DNA from: Parabacteroides sp. Marseille-P3160
GTDB lineage: Bacteria > Bacteroidota > Bacteroidia > Bacteroidales > Tannerellaceae
Direction: 5' to 3'
DNA length: 64,000 bases
NCBI RefSeq assembly: GCF_900162725.1
Contig: NZ_LT799418.1
Coordinates: 3,787,921 to 3,851,920, forward strand
Both the position numbers and the translations under genes were made by a program. The notes under the pieces are model-generated. The model saw nothing but the letters and a program-made list of their open reading frames with translations. It made no database searches and was not told where the DNA came from. This document shows, piece after piece, positions 8,308-18,397 of this stretch. The stretch's first letter is position 1. Every line of letters begins with the position of its first letter.

Positions 8308-11300
8308 ATGTTAAAAATCAAACGACCAGTCAGCTTATTTTTATTAGTTGCTTCATTGAGTTTGCCGATGGTAAGCTACGCTGAAAGCCAAACAAATCCT
8401 GGAAATACAGCGATTTCCCAACAAAAGAAGAAGGTTACCGGAACGATCCGTGATGTTTCCGGTCCGGTAGCAGGCGCTTCCATCGTCATTCCGGGAACGA
8501 GCAGCGGGGCCATTAGCGACTTGGATGGAAAGTTCAGCTTAGAAGTAAAGGAAGGTGAATCGATTCAGGTTTCATTCCTTGGGTACCAAACTCAATTAAT
8601 TAAATTTACGGGACAAACGTCATTGGATATTATATTGATTGAAGATTCTCATGCCTTGAATGAAGTTGTTGTAACCGCTTTAGGAATCCAGAAAGACGCT
8701 AAAAAATTAGGCTACGCCGTAAGTACGATCTCAAGTGAAGATCTGATCAAAACAGGGACACCCAACTTTGCCACCTCTTTATATGGTAAAGCATCCGGAG
8801 TACGTATCCAGGCGGCTCCGGGCGGAAGCACTTCCGCGGTTTCCATTAACATTCGCGGATTAAGCTCTATTACAGGAACAAACCAGCCGTTGATTATTGT
8901 GGACGGGGTACCTATTCGTAATGGAGAGGCCAATAACGACGGTTACTGGACCGATCAGCGCGTAAACAGCAATGGTTTGGTAGATATCAATCCGGAAGAT
9001 ATTGAAAGCCTTTCTATCCTTAAAGGAGCATCCGCCTCGGCATTATACGGCTCGGAGGCAGCCAACGGTGTCGTGATGATCACGACGAAAAGCGGTAAAG
9101 GAACTTCCGGTATAGGAGTCGATTTCAGTGCTAATGTCAGCTTTGACAACGTGGCCTATATGCCCGAGATTCAAACTGTATTTGGGCCTGGTTATCCGGC
9201 AAGGTATATGAGTAATTCTTATGAAATTTCCAGCGGAGGATTTATTCAAAGAGAAGTAAACGGGCAACAGGTAAAATCCATACGCAGAACGTCCGTACAA
9301 TTCGGACCTAAATACGATGGAAGTGACGTATATTATTGGGATGGCGAATATCGCCCGTATAATGCCATCACCCGTAACCAGTGGAAAGACATTTTCCGCA
9401 CGGGTATTAATCAAACTTATAATGTAGCTATTACACAAGGAAGTGAAAAAAGCAATACACGTTTTTCTTATACTTATGCAGATAACCGTCCGACACAGTA
9501 TAACAGCTCCTATAATAAGCATAATTTCAATCTTGTCGGAAGTAATTCTTTAAATGAAAAAATAAAAATTGATTATACCGTCAACTATATTCGTCAGGAT
9601 ATTGAAAACCGCCCCTATCGGATCTCCCGTTTGACCAACAATTATGGAGGTATGTTCGGCTCTTTTGAAGATGTCGCTTTGATCCGTGAAAAAACGGTAA
9701 CCAGCTTGGGCTATAAAAACACCTACGGAACGAATAGAACATTGACACCTGACGAATCGTTTGCTTGGCAACCCTATGGATGGGCTTTGCTGGATGAATA
9801 TTTCTGGAATATTTTAGGGCGTAAACAGGCGGAAGAAAATAACCGTTTAATCGCCAGTGTTACTCCGACCTGGAAAATTATTGACGGTTTGACATTGCGC
9901 GGACGTGCAGCGACCGATTTTACTTCCGAAAAAATTGAGAAAATGGAGAATACGGAAAGTCCCATTGCTTTCGGAACATATACCGGATATTACGGACTGA
10001 ACAATAAGCGCTATGAAATCTATTATAGCGATGTTCTATTGATGTATGATAAACAATTGACTGATAAAATCGGATTAACGGCTAATGTCGGCTGGCAAGG
10101 ACGTATGGAAAAAGCATTTAACAGCGAAGTAGGTACGAACGGAGGTTTGTCTGTAGAAAACTGGTTCCATATCAATGCCAGCAAAAATGCAAAAAATGCC
10201 AATATGTTAAAGCAGGAATTCATGAAAACAGCTCTTTTAGGAACATTGAGTTTATCTTACGATAATTATTTATACTTGGAAGGAACCCTTCGCCAAGAAA
10301 AGATATCCACTCTTTCCAAAGGAAATAACTCCTATACCTATCCGTCTGTAAACGGAAGTTTCATCTTTACGGAAGCATTGAAGGACAGCAAACCCGATTG
10401 GTATGATTATGGGAAAGTACGCGTTTCTTACGGTATTGTAGGTAATGCTCCGGAAATATACAAAGCTGTTCAAGCCTACAATCAAAGTACATTCGAAGGT
10501 TATATCTATAATAATGTAGATGGAAAATTAGGAAATGAAACAATTCGTCCGGAAGAAAAACATGAACTTGAATTCGGTTTGGAAAGTAAATTTTTCAATA
10601 ACCGTTTAGGATTTGAAATTTCTTATTATACAAACAAAGTAAAAGATCAAATTCTTGAAACAACAATGCCTCAATCCGCCGGAGGAACATCGATCTTGTT
10701 AAACGTAGGAGAATTACAAAACAACGGGCTGGATATTTCGGTTTATGGAACTCCTGTTGAGACGAAAGATTTCCGTTGGGATCTTCGAGGGAACCTTTCA
10801 TTCAACAAAAACAAGGTGAACAAACTACAAAATGGATTAACCGAGTTGGTCCACACGACTTGGGACGGGGCAGTTGAATTAAAATCCATCGTAGGAGAAT
10901 CGATGGGTGATCTCTATGCCTATGTCCCCAAAGAAGATGCGAACGGCAATAAAATAGTTGATGAAGAAGGCTTGTATATAGTGGATTATACCGAACGCAA
11001 AAAAGTAGGAAATGCCATGCCGAAAGCTATAGGTGGTATCGGAACTTCTTTCAATTATAAGAATTTCTTTGTGGATGCAACCGTCGATTTCCGTATCGGA
11101 GGGGCTGTATTAAACCAACCATACCAATATATGATGAATATCGGTAACATTGTAGAATCTTTAGATTATCGTGACGCCGCACATGGAGGTCTGACTTATT
11201 ATTTTGAAGGAAATGACGTAGCCGGAGGCAAAACCATTGCAACCAGGGCATCCGCCGGTCCTAACGGAGAAAAAGTATATGATAACGGAGTGATCCTTCC

Positions 11301-11664
11301 GGGAGTAAAAGAAAATGGTTCCGCGAACGATATCATTGTTCCTTCCGACTTCTATTATGCAGAACAATACGGCTGGGGATCATCAGGCTACGTAACATAC
11401 GAGAAGTCTATCATAGATAACAGCTATGTGAAATTCCGCGAGCTATCTTTAGGATATAGCCTCCCGAAGGTTATCGCCTCCAAATTAGCTTGTAAAAACC
11501 TGACGTTATCCGTTTATGGTCGTAACCTGTTTTACATTTACAAGAAAATGCCTTCTATGGATGCAGAGGCTACGGATGGTACTTCCTGGCAATCACAAAC
11601 AGTGATCGGAGGTTCCACGGCAACAACCCGGACATTCGGCCTATCCTTACGTGCAAGTTTCTAA
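8308..11664 (+). CDS. SusC-family TonB-dependent outer-membrane transporter (pair 1)
   Basis: This protein forms a 22-strand outer-membrane barrel that imports glycan oligosaccharides with a SusD lid, powered by TonB. The 1,118 residues begin with a signal peptide (MLKIKRPVSLFLLVASLSLP). A CarboxypepD_reg-like domain follows (VTGTIRDVSGPVAGASIVIP), then the TonB box region (LNEVVVTALGIQK), the plug domain (LIIVDGVPIRN, SILKGASASALYGSEAANGV), and the barrel ending in the typical C-terminal Phe (LSLRASF). There is no STN domain, so it does not signal through an anti-sigma factor. This fits control by the divergent hybrid two-component gene. A 14-bp spaced direct repeat TTATCGTAAAAA occurs at 8272 and 8286, just upstream of the start. 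SusD follows after 44 bp. Confidence 0.95.
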   Translation: MLKIKRPVSLFLLVASLSLPMVSYAESQTNPGNTAISQQKKKVTGTIRDVSGPVAGASIVIPGTSSGAISDLDGKFSLEVKEGESIQVSFLGYQTQLIKFTGQTSLDIILIEDSHALNEVVVTALGIQKDAKKLGYAVSTISSEDLIKTGTPNFATSLYGKASGVRIQAAPGGSTSAVSINIRGLSSITGTNQPLIIVDGVPIRNGEANNDGYWTDQRVNSNGLVDINPEDIESLSILKGASASALYGSEAANGVVMITTKSGKGTSGIGVDFSANVSFDNVAYMPEIQTVFGPGYPARYMSNSYEISSGGFIQREVNGQQVKSIRRTSVQFGPKYDGSDVYYWDGEYRPYNAITRNQWKDIFRTGINQTYNVAITQGSEKSNTRFSYTYADNRPTQYNSSYNKHNFNLVGSNSLNEKIKIDYTVNYIRQDIENRPYRISRLTNNYGGMFGSFEDVALIREKTVTSLGYKNTYGTNRTLTPDESFAWQPYGWALLDEYFWNILGRKQAEENNRLIASVTPTWKIIDGLTLRGRAATDFTSEKIEKMENTESPIAFGTYTGYYGLNNKRYEIYYSDVLLMYDKQLTDKIGLTANVGWQGRMEKAFNSEVGTNGGLSVENWFHINASKNAKNANMLKQEFMKTALLGTLSLSYDNYLYLEGTLRQEKISTLSKGNNSYTYPSVNGSFIFTEALKDSKPDWYDYGKVRVSYGIVGNAPEIYKAVQAYNQSTFEGYIYNNVDGKLGNETIRPEEKHELEFGLESKFFNNRLGFEISYYTNKVKDQILETTMPQSAGGTSILLNVGELQNNGLDISVYGTPVETKDFRWDLRGNLSFNKNKVNKLQNGLTELVHTTWDGAVELKSIVGESMGDLYAYVPKEDANGNKIVDEEGLYIVDYTERKKVGNAMPKAIGGIGTSFNYKNFFVDATVDFRIGGAVLNQPYQYMMNIGNIVESLDYRDAAHGGLTYYFEGNDVAGGKTIATRASAGPNGEKVYDNGVILPGVKENGSANDIIVPSDFYYAEQYGWGSSGYVTYEKSIIDNSYVKFRELSLGYSLPKVIASKLACKNLTLSVYGRNLFYIYKKMPSMDAEATDGTSWQSQTVIGGSTATTRTFGLSLRASF

Positions 11665-11708
11665 TGGTATAATATAAAAGGAACAGATTAATCAAAAAAT
11701 TAAAGAAA

Positions 11709-13274
11709 ATGAAACAGATATTATTAATTATACTAGCATGTGCAGCCATGATCTCTTTCAATGCCTGCAGTGATTCGGATTATACAGACCGTTATCCAGA
11801 CCCATCCAAGACATCAAACGTTTCTTGTGAAAAACTGATGACAGGAATTTTTCAGGCAGGCAATACTTATACATTATCTTCCTACTACCGCTATTTTACT
11901 TTCGAGACCCAACAAATCGGAAAATTCGCCCAAACCATGGGTTTCACCAATGAAAAAGGAATGTATCTTGGTATGGGTGAATCTTATAATAACGACCGAT
12001 GGAAGAATTTCTATAATGTCTTAACTCAATACCGGTTATTGGAATATACGTATAATAATTTACCGGAGGATGAGAAATCGGACTATGAAGTATTCGTACT
12101 GCTTTCAACCATTTACCTATACGATCATTTGCAACAGATTGTCGATTTATGGGGAAATGTTCCTTTCAGTGAAGCCGGTTACTTGGCGATCACAGGTGAT
12201 GTTGCGAATTCTTACCCCTCTTATGAAACGGCGGAAAGCATCTATGAAACGATGTTGGACGAATTGCAGAATATCAATACCAAGTTGGCTTCCATGACCA
12301 ATCTCTCCACATTGACCAGTACTTACCTGACCACTCAGGATTACATTAATGGCGGAGACCTTTCTTTATGGAGAAAATATGCGAATTCCTTGCGTTTACG
12401 TATGGCTTTACGGGTATCTGAAAACGGATCATTAACTTCCAAAGGTAAATCCGTGATTAACGAAATCTTATCCGATCCGTCCACTTATCCCGTAATCGAG
12501 AATAATAATGAAAATACCATCATCCAAACGGCCGGATATGGAATTGACTTTAAAGTCCTTGACGAAATCCGTGAAGGTTTCGAATCATGGGCCGGACAAT
12601 GTAACCGCGCCTCAGCCACAATGGTAACCAACCTGACAGGAGATCCCCGCCTGGATATCATCTACGATAAGAACGGAAGCGGTCAATACATTGGCATGAA
12701 TACGACCGAAACGGAAGCGGAACAAACGATCAACTTCAACAAAGGCGATTACTATTCTGCGGTAGATACGGCAACCTTCAGCCGAAACGAAGAAATGCCG
12801 GGCGTAATTATGACTGCGGCCGAAGTAGACTTTATCAAAGCGGAAGCCTTCCAAAAAGGATATGCTTCCGGGGATGCCAAAGCGGCATTTGAAGCAGGGG
12901 TCAAGCATTCTATCGAATTATATTACGAGATCAACGCTACGGCTACTTACCGTACTCCGACTACCGCTCCGTCCAATACGGAAATTGCCGCTTTTGCCGC
13001 TTCCAAATGGGACGCCTATCCTTCCAAAGAAATCGCCATCGGCACCCAGAAATGGCTGCATTTCAGCTTACTACAAATGGTTCAGGCATGGAGTGACATT
13101 CGGAGGACAGGCATTCCGGCTCTTTTCTTCCAGGTTGACAACGCCACAGCCGATTGCCCGAATGTTCCGGACCGTCTGCGTTATCCGACTGATGAAAAGA
13201 ATAGTAACCCTATCAAATATGCAGAAGTTCAGGCAAACGATACCTATTACAATAAACTATTCTGGGCAAAATAG
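11709..13274 (+). CDS. SusD/RagB-family lipoprotein, SusD-like_2 type (pair 1)
   Basis: This is a surface glycan-binding lid for the SusC transporter. The 521 residues start with a lipoprotein signal (MKQILLIILACAAMISFNAC). The Cys is followed by SDSDYTD, an acidic stretch like the Bacteroides surface-export signal. The all-helical TPR-like fold is of the SusD-like_2 type (DRWKNFYNVLTQYRLLEYT, VDLWGNVPFSEA). No enzyme gene follows; a strong terminator comes 26 bp after the stop. The pair is therefore an orphan SusC/SusD whose substrate cannot be guessed from neighbours. Confidence 0.92.
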   Translation: MKQILLIILACAAMISFNACSDSDYTDRYPDPSKTSNVSCEKLMTGIFQAGNTYTLSSYYRYFTFETQQIGKFAQTMGFTNEKGMYLGMGESYNNDRWKNFYNVLTQYRLLEYTYNNLPEDEKSDYEVFVLLSTIYLYDHLQQIVDLWGNVPFSEAGYLAITGDVANSYPSYETAESIYETMLDELQNINTKLASMTNLSTLTSTYLTTQDYINGGDLSLWRKYANSLRLRMALRVSENGSLTSKGKSVINEILSDPSTYPVIENNNENTIIQTAGYGIDFKVLDEIREGFESWAGQCNRASATMVTNLTGDPRLDIIYDKNGSGQYIGMNTTETEAEQTINFNKGDYYSAVDTATFSRNEEMPGVIMTAAEVDFIKAEAFQKGYASGDAKAAFEAGVKHSIELYYEINATATYRTPTTAPSNTEIAAFAASKWDAYPSKEIAIGTQKWLHFSLLQMVQAWSDIRRTGIPALFFQVDNATADCPNVPDRLRYPTDEKNSNPIKYAEVQANDTYYNKLFWAK

Positions 13275-13300
13275 AGAGTTTAGCGTTATCTGTTAGAGAA

Positions 13301-13336
13301 AAGCCTGATGAAGAATCATCTTCATCAGGCTTTTTT
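13301..13336. terminator. Bidirectional intrinsic terminator
   Basis: A perfect 14-bp stem (13301-13314 with 13319-13332) closed by a 4-base loop is followed by T6 on the plus strand. On the minus strand it is followed by a short T-rich stretch. It ends the susC-susD transcript and also lies directly behind the stop codon of the convergent nitrilase gene (stop at 13335-13337). Confidence 0.9.
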
Positions 13337-14867
13337 ATTTCTTCAGTTTCAACTCGTACAAATCCCTTCGCCGGTTCCGCAGGTTGCGGACGCTACCGTA
13401 GGTATGCAGTTCGTTCAGCAAATCCAGTTCAACATCCGAGATCAGGATCATTTCCGTATTCGGCGTCGCCTCGGCACGCTTCCCGTCCGTAGGAAAAGCA
13501 AAATCACAAGGCGTAAAGACTGCACTCTGGGCATACTGGATATCCATGTTATGCACGCGGGGAAGGTTACCGACACAGCCGGCGATAACCACATAACATT
13601 CGTTTTCGATCGCCCGGGATTGGGCACAGACCCGCACGCGCGAGTAGCCGTTTTGCGTATCGGTCACGAAAGGAACGAAAAGGATCTGCATCCCCTGCTC
13701 CGCCATGATGCGGGAAAGTTCGGGGAACTCGATATCATAACAAATCAAGACACCGATCTTGGCGGAATCCGTCTCGAAGGTCTGTATCTTCTTCCCTCCC
13801 GTCAACCCCCAGCTCTTCACCTCGTCCGGCGTCACATGGATCTTTTCGTAGCTTTCCACGCTTCCGTCGCGGCGGCAAAGGAATCCGACATTATAAAGCT
13901 CTTCCCCCCGTAGCTGAGGCATACTTCCCGTAATGATGTTGATATTATAGCTGATGGCCAGATTAATGAAACGATGCCTTATTTCCTCGGTATACTGGGC
14001 TAACTCCCGGATCGCCTGGGATTCCCCCAGATGATTGAAGGCCGCCATCAGGGGAGCATTGAAATACTCCGGAAAAAGAATAAAATCGCTTTTATAATCA
14101 CTCACGGCATCGACAAAGAACTCCACTTGTTCGAACAGTCCGTCCATATTCCGGTAAGGGCGCATTTGCCACTGGACCAATCCGACCCGGACACTCGTTT
14201 TCTGCGTGGTAATATCCTGCGTCGGCGGCTGGTAATAGATATTATCCCATTGCAGCAGGCAGGCGTAGTGCTTGGACTCTTCATCGTTGGGCAGGTAATT
14301 GGTCATCACCTTCCGTACATGGAAGTCGTTGGAAAGTTGGAAAGTCAGCACCGGGTCGTAAATCTCACGCTTGCGCACCTTATCGATGTATTCCTTCGGC
14401 TTTATTTCGTCGGCATACAGGTGATAATTGGGTATGCGCCCGCCGAACATGATCGCTTTCAGGTTCAGTTTTTCGCATAGCTCCTTCCGGTAGTCGTACA
14501 TCCGCCGCGCCAGGCGCAACGAACGGTATTCCGGATGGATGAAGACCTCGATGCCGTACAGGATATTCCCGTTCGGGTTATGCGTATCGAACGTTTCGTT
14601 CCCGGTGACCTGGGCATAGGTGTGATCCCCCTTGACCATATTATAATCGACAATGATGGATAGCGCGCAGCCGACGATTTTATCATCCGCCACCGTGACA
14701 ACCTGCCCTTCCGGGAAAATCCGTATCAGGGTTTCAATTTGATGGTAAGTCCAAAACACATCGCTCCCATCCGTATATACCCGCGTAAAAGATTGGGCCA
14801 ATTGATTGTAGTCCTCAATTTGCAGGAGACGCACAAAAACTTTATTAATATTCCTTTCCGGTTCCAT
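13335..14867 (-). CDS. GNAT acetyltransferase / carbon-nitrogen hydrolase (nitrilase) fusion
   Basis: This is a two-domain enzyme of 510 residues. The first about 210 residues are GNAT-like (IVGCALSIIVDYNMVKG, VFIHPEYRSLRLARRMYDYR). Residues about 225-500 form a carbon-nitrogen hydrolase with the full catalytic triad: Glu in LFPEYFNAP, Lys in YEKIHVTP and Cys in VLICYDIEFPE. Carbon-nitrogen hydrolases cleave amide or nitrile bonds. The GNAT part could act on, or sense, the amine product, but the substrate is unknown. The fusion order is recognised in several bacteria. The gene stands alone and converges on susD at a shared terminator. Confidence 0.88.
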   Translation of the reverse strand: MEPERNINKVFVRLLQIEDYNQLAQSFTRVYTDGSDVFWTYHQIETLIRIFPEGQVVTVADDKIVGCALSIIVDYNMVKGDHTYAQVTGNETFDTHNPNGNILYGIEVFIHPEYRSLRLARRMYDYRKELCEKLNLKAIMFGGRIPNYHLYADEIKPKEYIDKVRKREIYDPVLTFQLSNDFHVRKVMTNYLPNDEESKHYACLLQWDNIYYQPPTQDITTQKTSVRVGLVQWQMRPYRNMDGLFEQVEFFVDAVSDYKSDFILFPEYFNAPLMAAFNHLGESQAIRELAQYTEEIRHRFINLAISYNINIITGSMPQLRGEELYNVGFLCRRDGSVESYEKIHVTPDEVKSWGLTGGKKIQTFETDSAKIGVLICYDIEFPELSRIMAEQGMQILFVPFVTDTQNGYSRVRVCAQSRAIENECYVVIAGCVGNLPRVHNMDIQYAQSAVFTPCDFAFPTDGKRAEATPNTEMILISDVELDLLNELHTYGSVRNLRNRRRDLYELKLKK

Positions 14868-15098
14868 TTTCCATTATTTTTGCGCGGCAAAGATAGGCAA
14901 TAATAGCCGAAAAAGAGCAAATCTTCACTCCTACCCGCGAAAGTAACGGCATCTTTTCTACCGCATTTGACTGGGGAACATTGTAACCCACTTGCCTGCA
15001 TTATGGATGGATGCAAGAGAAAGCGTGATTTGTGTGCCGGCATTTGAGTACTTCAACGTACTGATTTTATTCACATTGTATTAATTCTTCAATTTTTT

Positions 15099-15175
15099 CT
15101 GACCGGGCGAAGATCTTCGTCCGGCCAGAAAAAGACTTTCGCCCGGCCGGGAAAAGATCTTTTTCCGACCGAAGA
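15099..15175. repeat. Tandem 22-bp hairpin array, type A
   Basis: Three direct copies of AGA(T/C)(C/T)TT... start at 15111, 15133 and 15155, an exact 22-bp period. An inverted copy at 15099-15110 pairs with the first, giving a near-perfect 30-bp palindrome centred on AGATCT. A second palindrome centred on AGATCT lies around 15144-15171. It sits 140 bp beyond the stop of the minus-strand gene at 15315. Apart from this array, nothing else is recognisable in the gap 14868-15314. Confidence 0.7.
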
Positions 15176-15314
15176 AATTCGGATTATCGCTGTCGGTGAA
15201 ACAAAAAGACGCTGCCCTCGCAATGTTTTGTCACTGTCCCGGCATGGAAATGAGTATACTCTACACACACATTGGAGCATCTCTTTTTTTATTCCGGCAA
15301 AGGAAAGGAATGCG

Positions 15315-18137
15315 TCACCTCGTCACTTCTTCAATCAGATAGAAGATAGATTTGAAGTTAATGCCGCTATATTCGTTCAATCCGATCTCACAGGTACGGC
15401 TGGTGGAGTATCCCTCCGTACAACCTACAGGTATTTGTTCGGCCAGATGCCTCTGCCCGTGCTCATTCAGTTCCGGATAGGTAAAGCCGCGGTCGCCGGC
15501 AAAGCCGCAACAGTTGGTTTCCACCAGCGTCACTTCTTTGGCGCAAAGGCCGGCCAACTTCACCAATGTCTCTTCCATTTCGATCTTCTTTACCGAGCAA
15601 ACGGGAAAGACGGTAACCGTTTCCTTCAGGTATTTCACCTTTAGCTTCGGCATCACAAAATGATACATGAACTCGATCGGATCATAAACGTTCAGCTTCT
15701 CCCGGTCATACGCCTCGTGAAAAGTATAGAAGCAAGGGCTCATATCGAATAACACAGGGTAGCGTCCGTTGTCGGAAGCCTTGTAGAGCGCCTCTTCCAA
15801 TTCTTTCGACTTACGGCTTCCCTCTTCCTTCAATCCCTTACTGCTGAAGGCCATTCCGCAGCAAAGATGATCCAATCCCTCGGGATAGAGCACCGTGAAT
15901 CCGGCGCGTTGCAGGAGTTCTTCTGTCTTGCGGGTCAGTTCGACCTCCTCTTCCCTGTAGCCCTTGGATTTTCCCATCGTGCGGTTGATGCAGGAAGGAA
16001 AATAGACAACCTTGTCTTCCTGCCCCCGATTTACGACCGAATGCCTGATCCGGCGGGCTCCCCAAGGCATCGCCGGATTCCATTTCGGTATCCGGTTGCC
16101 GGAAAGCGTACGCATTCCGCCGGCGATCCCTCCCATCAGGGAATCTCCCAGCAGTTTATGGAAGAAATGAACTACATTCAGGGCGGTCCTTCCCGAAGCA
16201 GTCACCATGCCCATGTGCCCGCCGACCCATGCGGCGATCTTCTTCGCGCGGCCAGTCGCCTCCTCATGGCGCATCGCCTTCGTATATTTCCCCGTATCAA
16301 TATTCACCGGGCAGACCAAAGCGCAGAGGCCGTCGGTCGCACAGGTTTCGTCCGAATAATATTTTGCATCCCTAAGCATCTGCTGCAGCCTCGCCGCATC
16401 TTCTCCCGTAGCTTTCAACCGGGAGATTTCCCGGGCGATCACGATACGTTGCCTGGGGGAAAGCGTCAGCCCCTCCGATACGCAATTGGGTTCGCAGAAG
16501 CCGCATTCCATGCATTTGTCGACCAACTCATGGGCCGCCGGCAGGGGTTTCAGGTTCTGGATATGCGCCAGCGGATTCGGATTAATGATGACTCCCGGAT
16601 TAATCAAATGCTGCGGATCGAAAAGATTTTTGATTTGCACCATGATACGGTAGGCCGCCTCTCCCCACTCCCGTTCGACAAAAGGCGCCATGTTCCGCCC
16701 CGTTCCGTGCTCCGCCTTGAGGGAACCGCCGTATTTATCCACGACAAGATCCGCAATCCCGTCCATCAGCTTAGCATAACGGTCCACTTCGGAAGGGGTC
16801 GTAAAATCCTGGGAAAAGACCATGTGCAGGTTTCCTTCCAAAGCATGGCCGAAGAGGGAAGCGTCTTTGTAGTCCAACGTTTTGAAGAGGTCCTTCAAAT
16901 CCATGCACCCATCCGCCAGCCGGTCGATCGGGAAGGCGACATCCTCGATCATGCAGGTCGTCCCGGTTTGGCGCAAACCGCCGACAGAGGGCAACAAGCC
17001 CTTCCGCGCCTTCCAGTTGAAGTTATACTCTTTCGGGTCGGAGGTAAAAACGTAAGGGCGAAGCGTAGGAATCGACTGGATAGCGATCCGGACGGCCGCC
17101 TCTTTCTGCTCCAGCTCCACCTGCTCGTTTCCCCGGATATCGATCAGCAAGGCGCAGGTCGTCTCCGGCAGCGTGCGGAAAAACGGATCCGCATCCGGGT
17201 CGTCCTCAACCGAACGCAGGCTGTCGCGATCCAACAGTTCCACGGCGGAAACCGGCGTCTTTTTCAATAAAGGTACCGCCTCACAGGCGGTTTTGATCGT
17301 ATCGAAGAAGACCAACGAACAAGCTTTATACTTTTCATCGACCACCGTATGGTAAGTCAGGTCGGATATAAACGCCAAGGTTCCTTCCGACCCGATCATC
17401 AGATGCTTGATGATCTCATAGGGGTCTTCATAGTCGACAAAGGCATTGATACTATAACCCGTCGTGTTTTTTATCTTATACTTCCGTTTGATGCGTTCGG
17501 TCAGCACCGTGTCCGATTTGATTTCATCGCGCATCCGTCCGATTTCGCGGAGAATCTCCGGATGTTTTTTCCCAAAGGCGGCTTTGCTCACCTCATCCGA
17601 AGTGTCGAGCACCGTTCCGTCATACAGGATGATCCGGATGTCGGCAATCGTCTGATAGGAATTCTGCGCCGTACCGCAGCACATTCCGCTTGCATTGTTG
17701 GCGGCGATCCCCCCGATCATGGCGGCATGAATCGAAGCCGGATCGGGCCCGATCTTCCGCCCGTAAGAATGCAGGAATATATTGGCGCGCGATCCGGTGA
17801 TTCCCGGCTGCAGGCGGATTTTATAACCTTGCTCGCTGATCGAATAATCCTTCCAGTGATGCGTAGCGACCATCAATACCGAATCCGAAATCGCTTGGCC
17901 GGAGAGGCTGGTTCCGGCCGCCCGGAAAGTCAAGGGAAGTTTCAAGCTGTTTGTCCGGCGAATAACCTCCACCGCTTCCTGTTCGGTATGTACCTGCACC
18001 ACCAATTTGGGGATCAGGCGGTAAAAACTGGCATCCGTCCCGTAAGCGAGCAGCCGTAGGGGATTTGAAATAATTCTATCAGGATCAATCGTTTTTGCCA
18101 ACTCATCCTGCAATTGCTGATAATCTGGAGGTAACAT
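15315..18137 (-). CDS. FAD-linked oxidase / Fe-S protein, D-lactate dehydrogenase-like (GlcD-GlcF-type fusion)
   Basis: This 940-residue protein probably oxidises D-lactate or another 2-hydroxy acid and passes electrons to the respiratory chain at the inner membrane. The N-terminal half is an FAD_binding_4 oxidase (FRAAGTSLSGQAISD, GGIAANNASGMCCGT, GSEGTLAFISDLTYHTV) with an FAD-oxidase C domain (GHALEGNLHMVFSQDF). The C-terminal half has the ferredoxin motif CMECGFCEPNC and a second cluster CATDGLCALVCP. Two CCG heterodisulfide-type motifs follow (HLCCGMAFSSKG, ETNCCGFAGDRG). There is no signal peptide. It is monocistronic and divergent from the GH9 gene. D-lactate as substrate is an inference from the fusion type. 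Confidence 0.88.
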   Translation of the reverse strand: MLPPDYQQLQDELAKTIDPDRIISNPLRLLAYGTDASFYRLIPKLVVQVHTEQEAVEVIRRTNSLKLPLTFRAAGTSLSGQAISDSVLMVATHHWKDYSISEQGYKIRLQPGITGSRANIFLHSYGRKIGPDPASIHAAMIGGIAANNASGMCCGTAQNSYQTIADIRIILYDGTVLDTSDEVSKAAFGKKHPEILREIGRMRDEIKSDTVLTERIKRKYKIKNTTGYSINAFVDYEDPYEIIKHLMIGSEGTLAFISDLTYHTVVDEKYKACSLVFFDTIKTACEAVPLLKKTPVSAVELLDRDSLRSVEDDPDADPFFRTLPETTCALLIDIRGNEQVELEQKEAAVRIAIQSIPTLRPYVFTSDPKEYNFNWKARKGLLPSVGGLRQTGTTCMIEDVAFPIDRLADGCMDLKDLFKTLDYKDASLFGHALEGNLHMVFSQDFTTPSEVDRYAKLMDGIADLVVDKYGGSLKAEHGTGRNMAPFVEREWGEAAYRIMVQIKNLFDPQHLINPGVIINPNPLAHIQNLKPLPAAHELVDKCMECGFCEPNCVSEGLTLSPRQRIVIAREISRLKATGEDAARLQQMLRDAKYYSDETCATDGLCALVCPVNIDTGKYTKAMRHEEATGRAKKIAAWVGGHMGMVTASGRTALNVVHFFHKLLGDSLMGGIAGGMRTLSGNRIPKWNPAMPWGARRIRHSVVNRGQEDKVVYFPSCINRTMGKSKGYREEEVELTRKTEELLQRAGFTVLYPEGLDHLCCGMAFSSKGLKEEGSRKSKELEEALYKASDNGRYPVLFDMSPCFYTFHEAYDREKLNVYDPIEFMYHFVMPKLKVKYLKETVTVFPVCSVKKIEMEETLVKLAGLCAKEVTLVETNCCGFAGDRGFTYPELNEHGQRHLAEQIPVGCTEGYSTSRTCEIGLNEYSGINFKSIFYLIEEVTR

Positions 18138-18397
18138 GAGATTGTTGTTTTATAACACTAACGTATGTAATTGAACACGAAGATACATATCTTTCTCCAA
18201 ACTCCCTACATGAAAAAGAGCGCACTCTTTTTTTGCCTATCAAACTTCAATCATATATACGTCCCGGCGCCCTATACCGTACAGTATACAATCGACGGCA
18301 AAGTGCGGGTTATTGTTATTTATACGGAAATATTCATATCTTTATACATTCGTTGCATGGATGGATATCATTTATCAAATATAATCAAGGTTTCATT

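Noticed and set aside
15867..17270. Plus-strand frame of 467 residues
   Set aside because: Antisense to the FAD/Fe-S dehydrogenase, which has unmistakable cofactor motifs; the GC-rich codons there keep the other strand open.
18233..18397. N-terminal extension of the GH9 gene
   Set aside because: The frame is open, but the added residues would bury the signal peptide 55 residues inside the protein.
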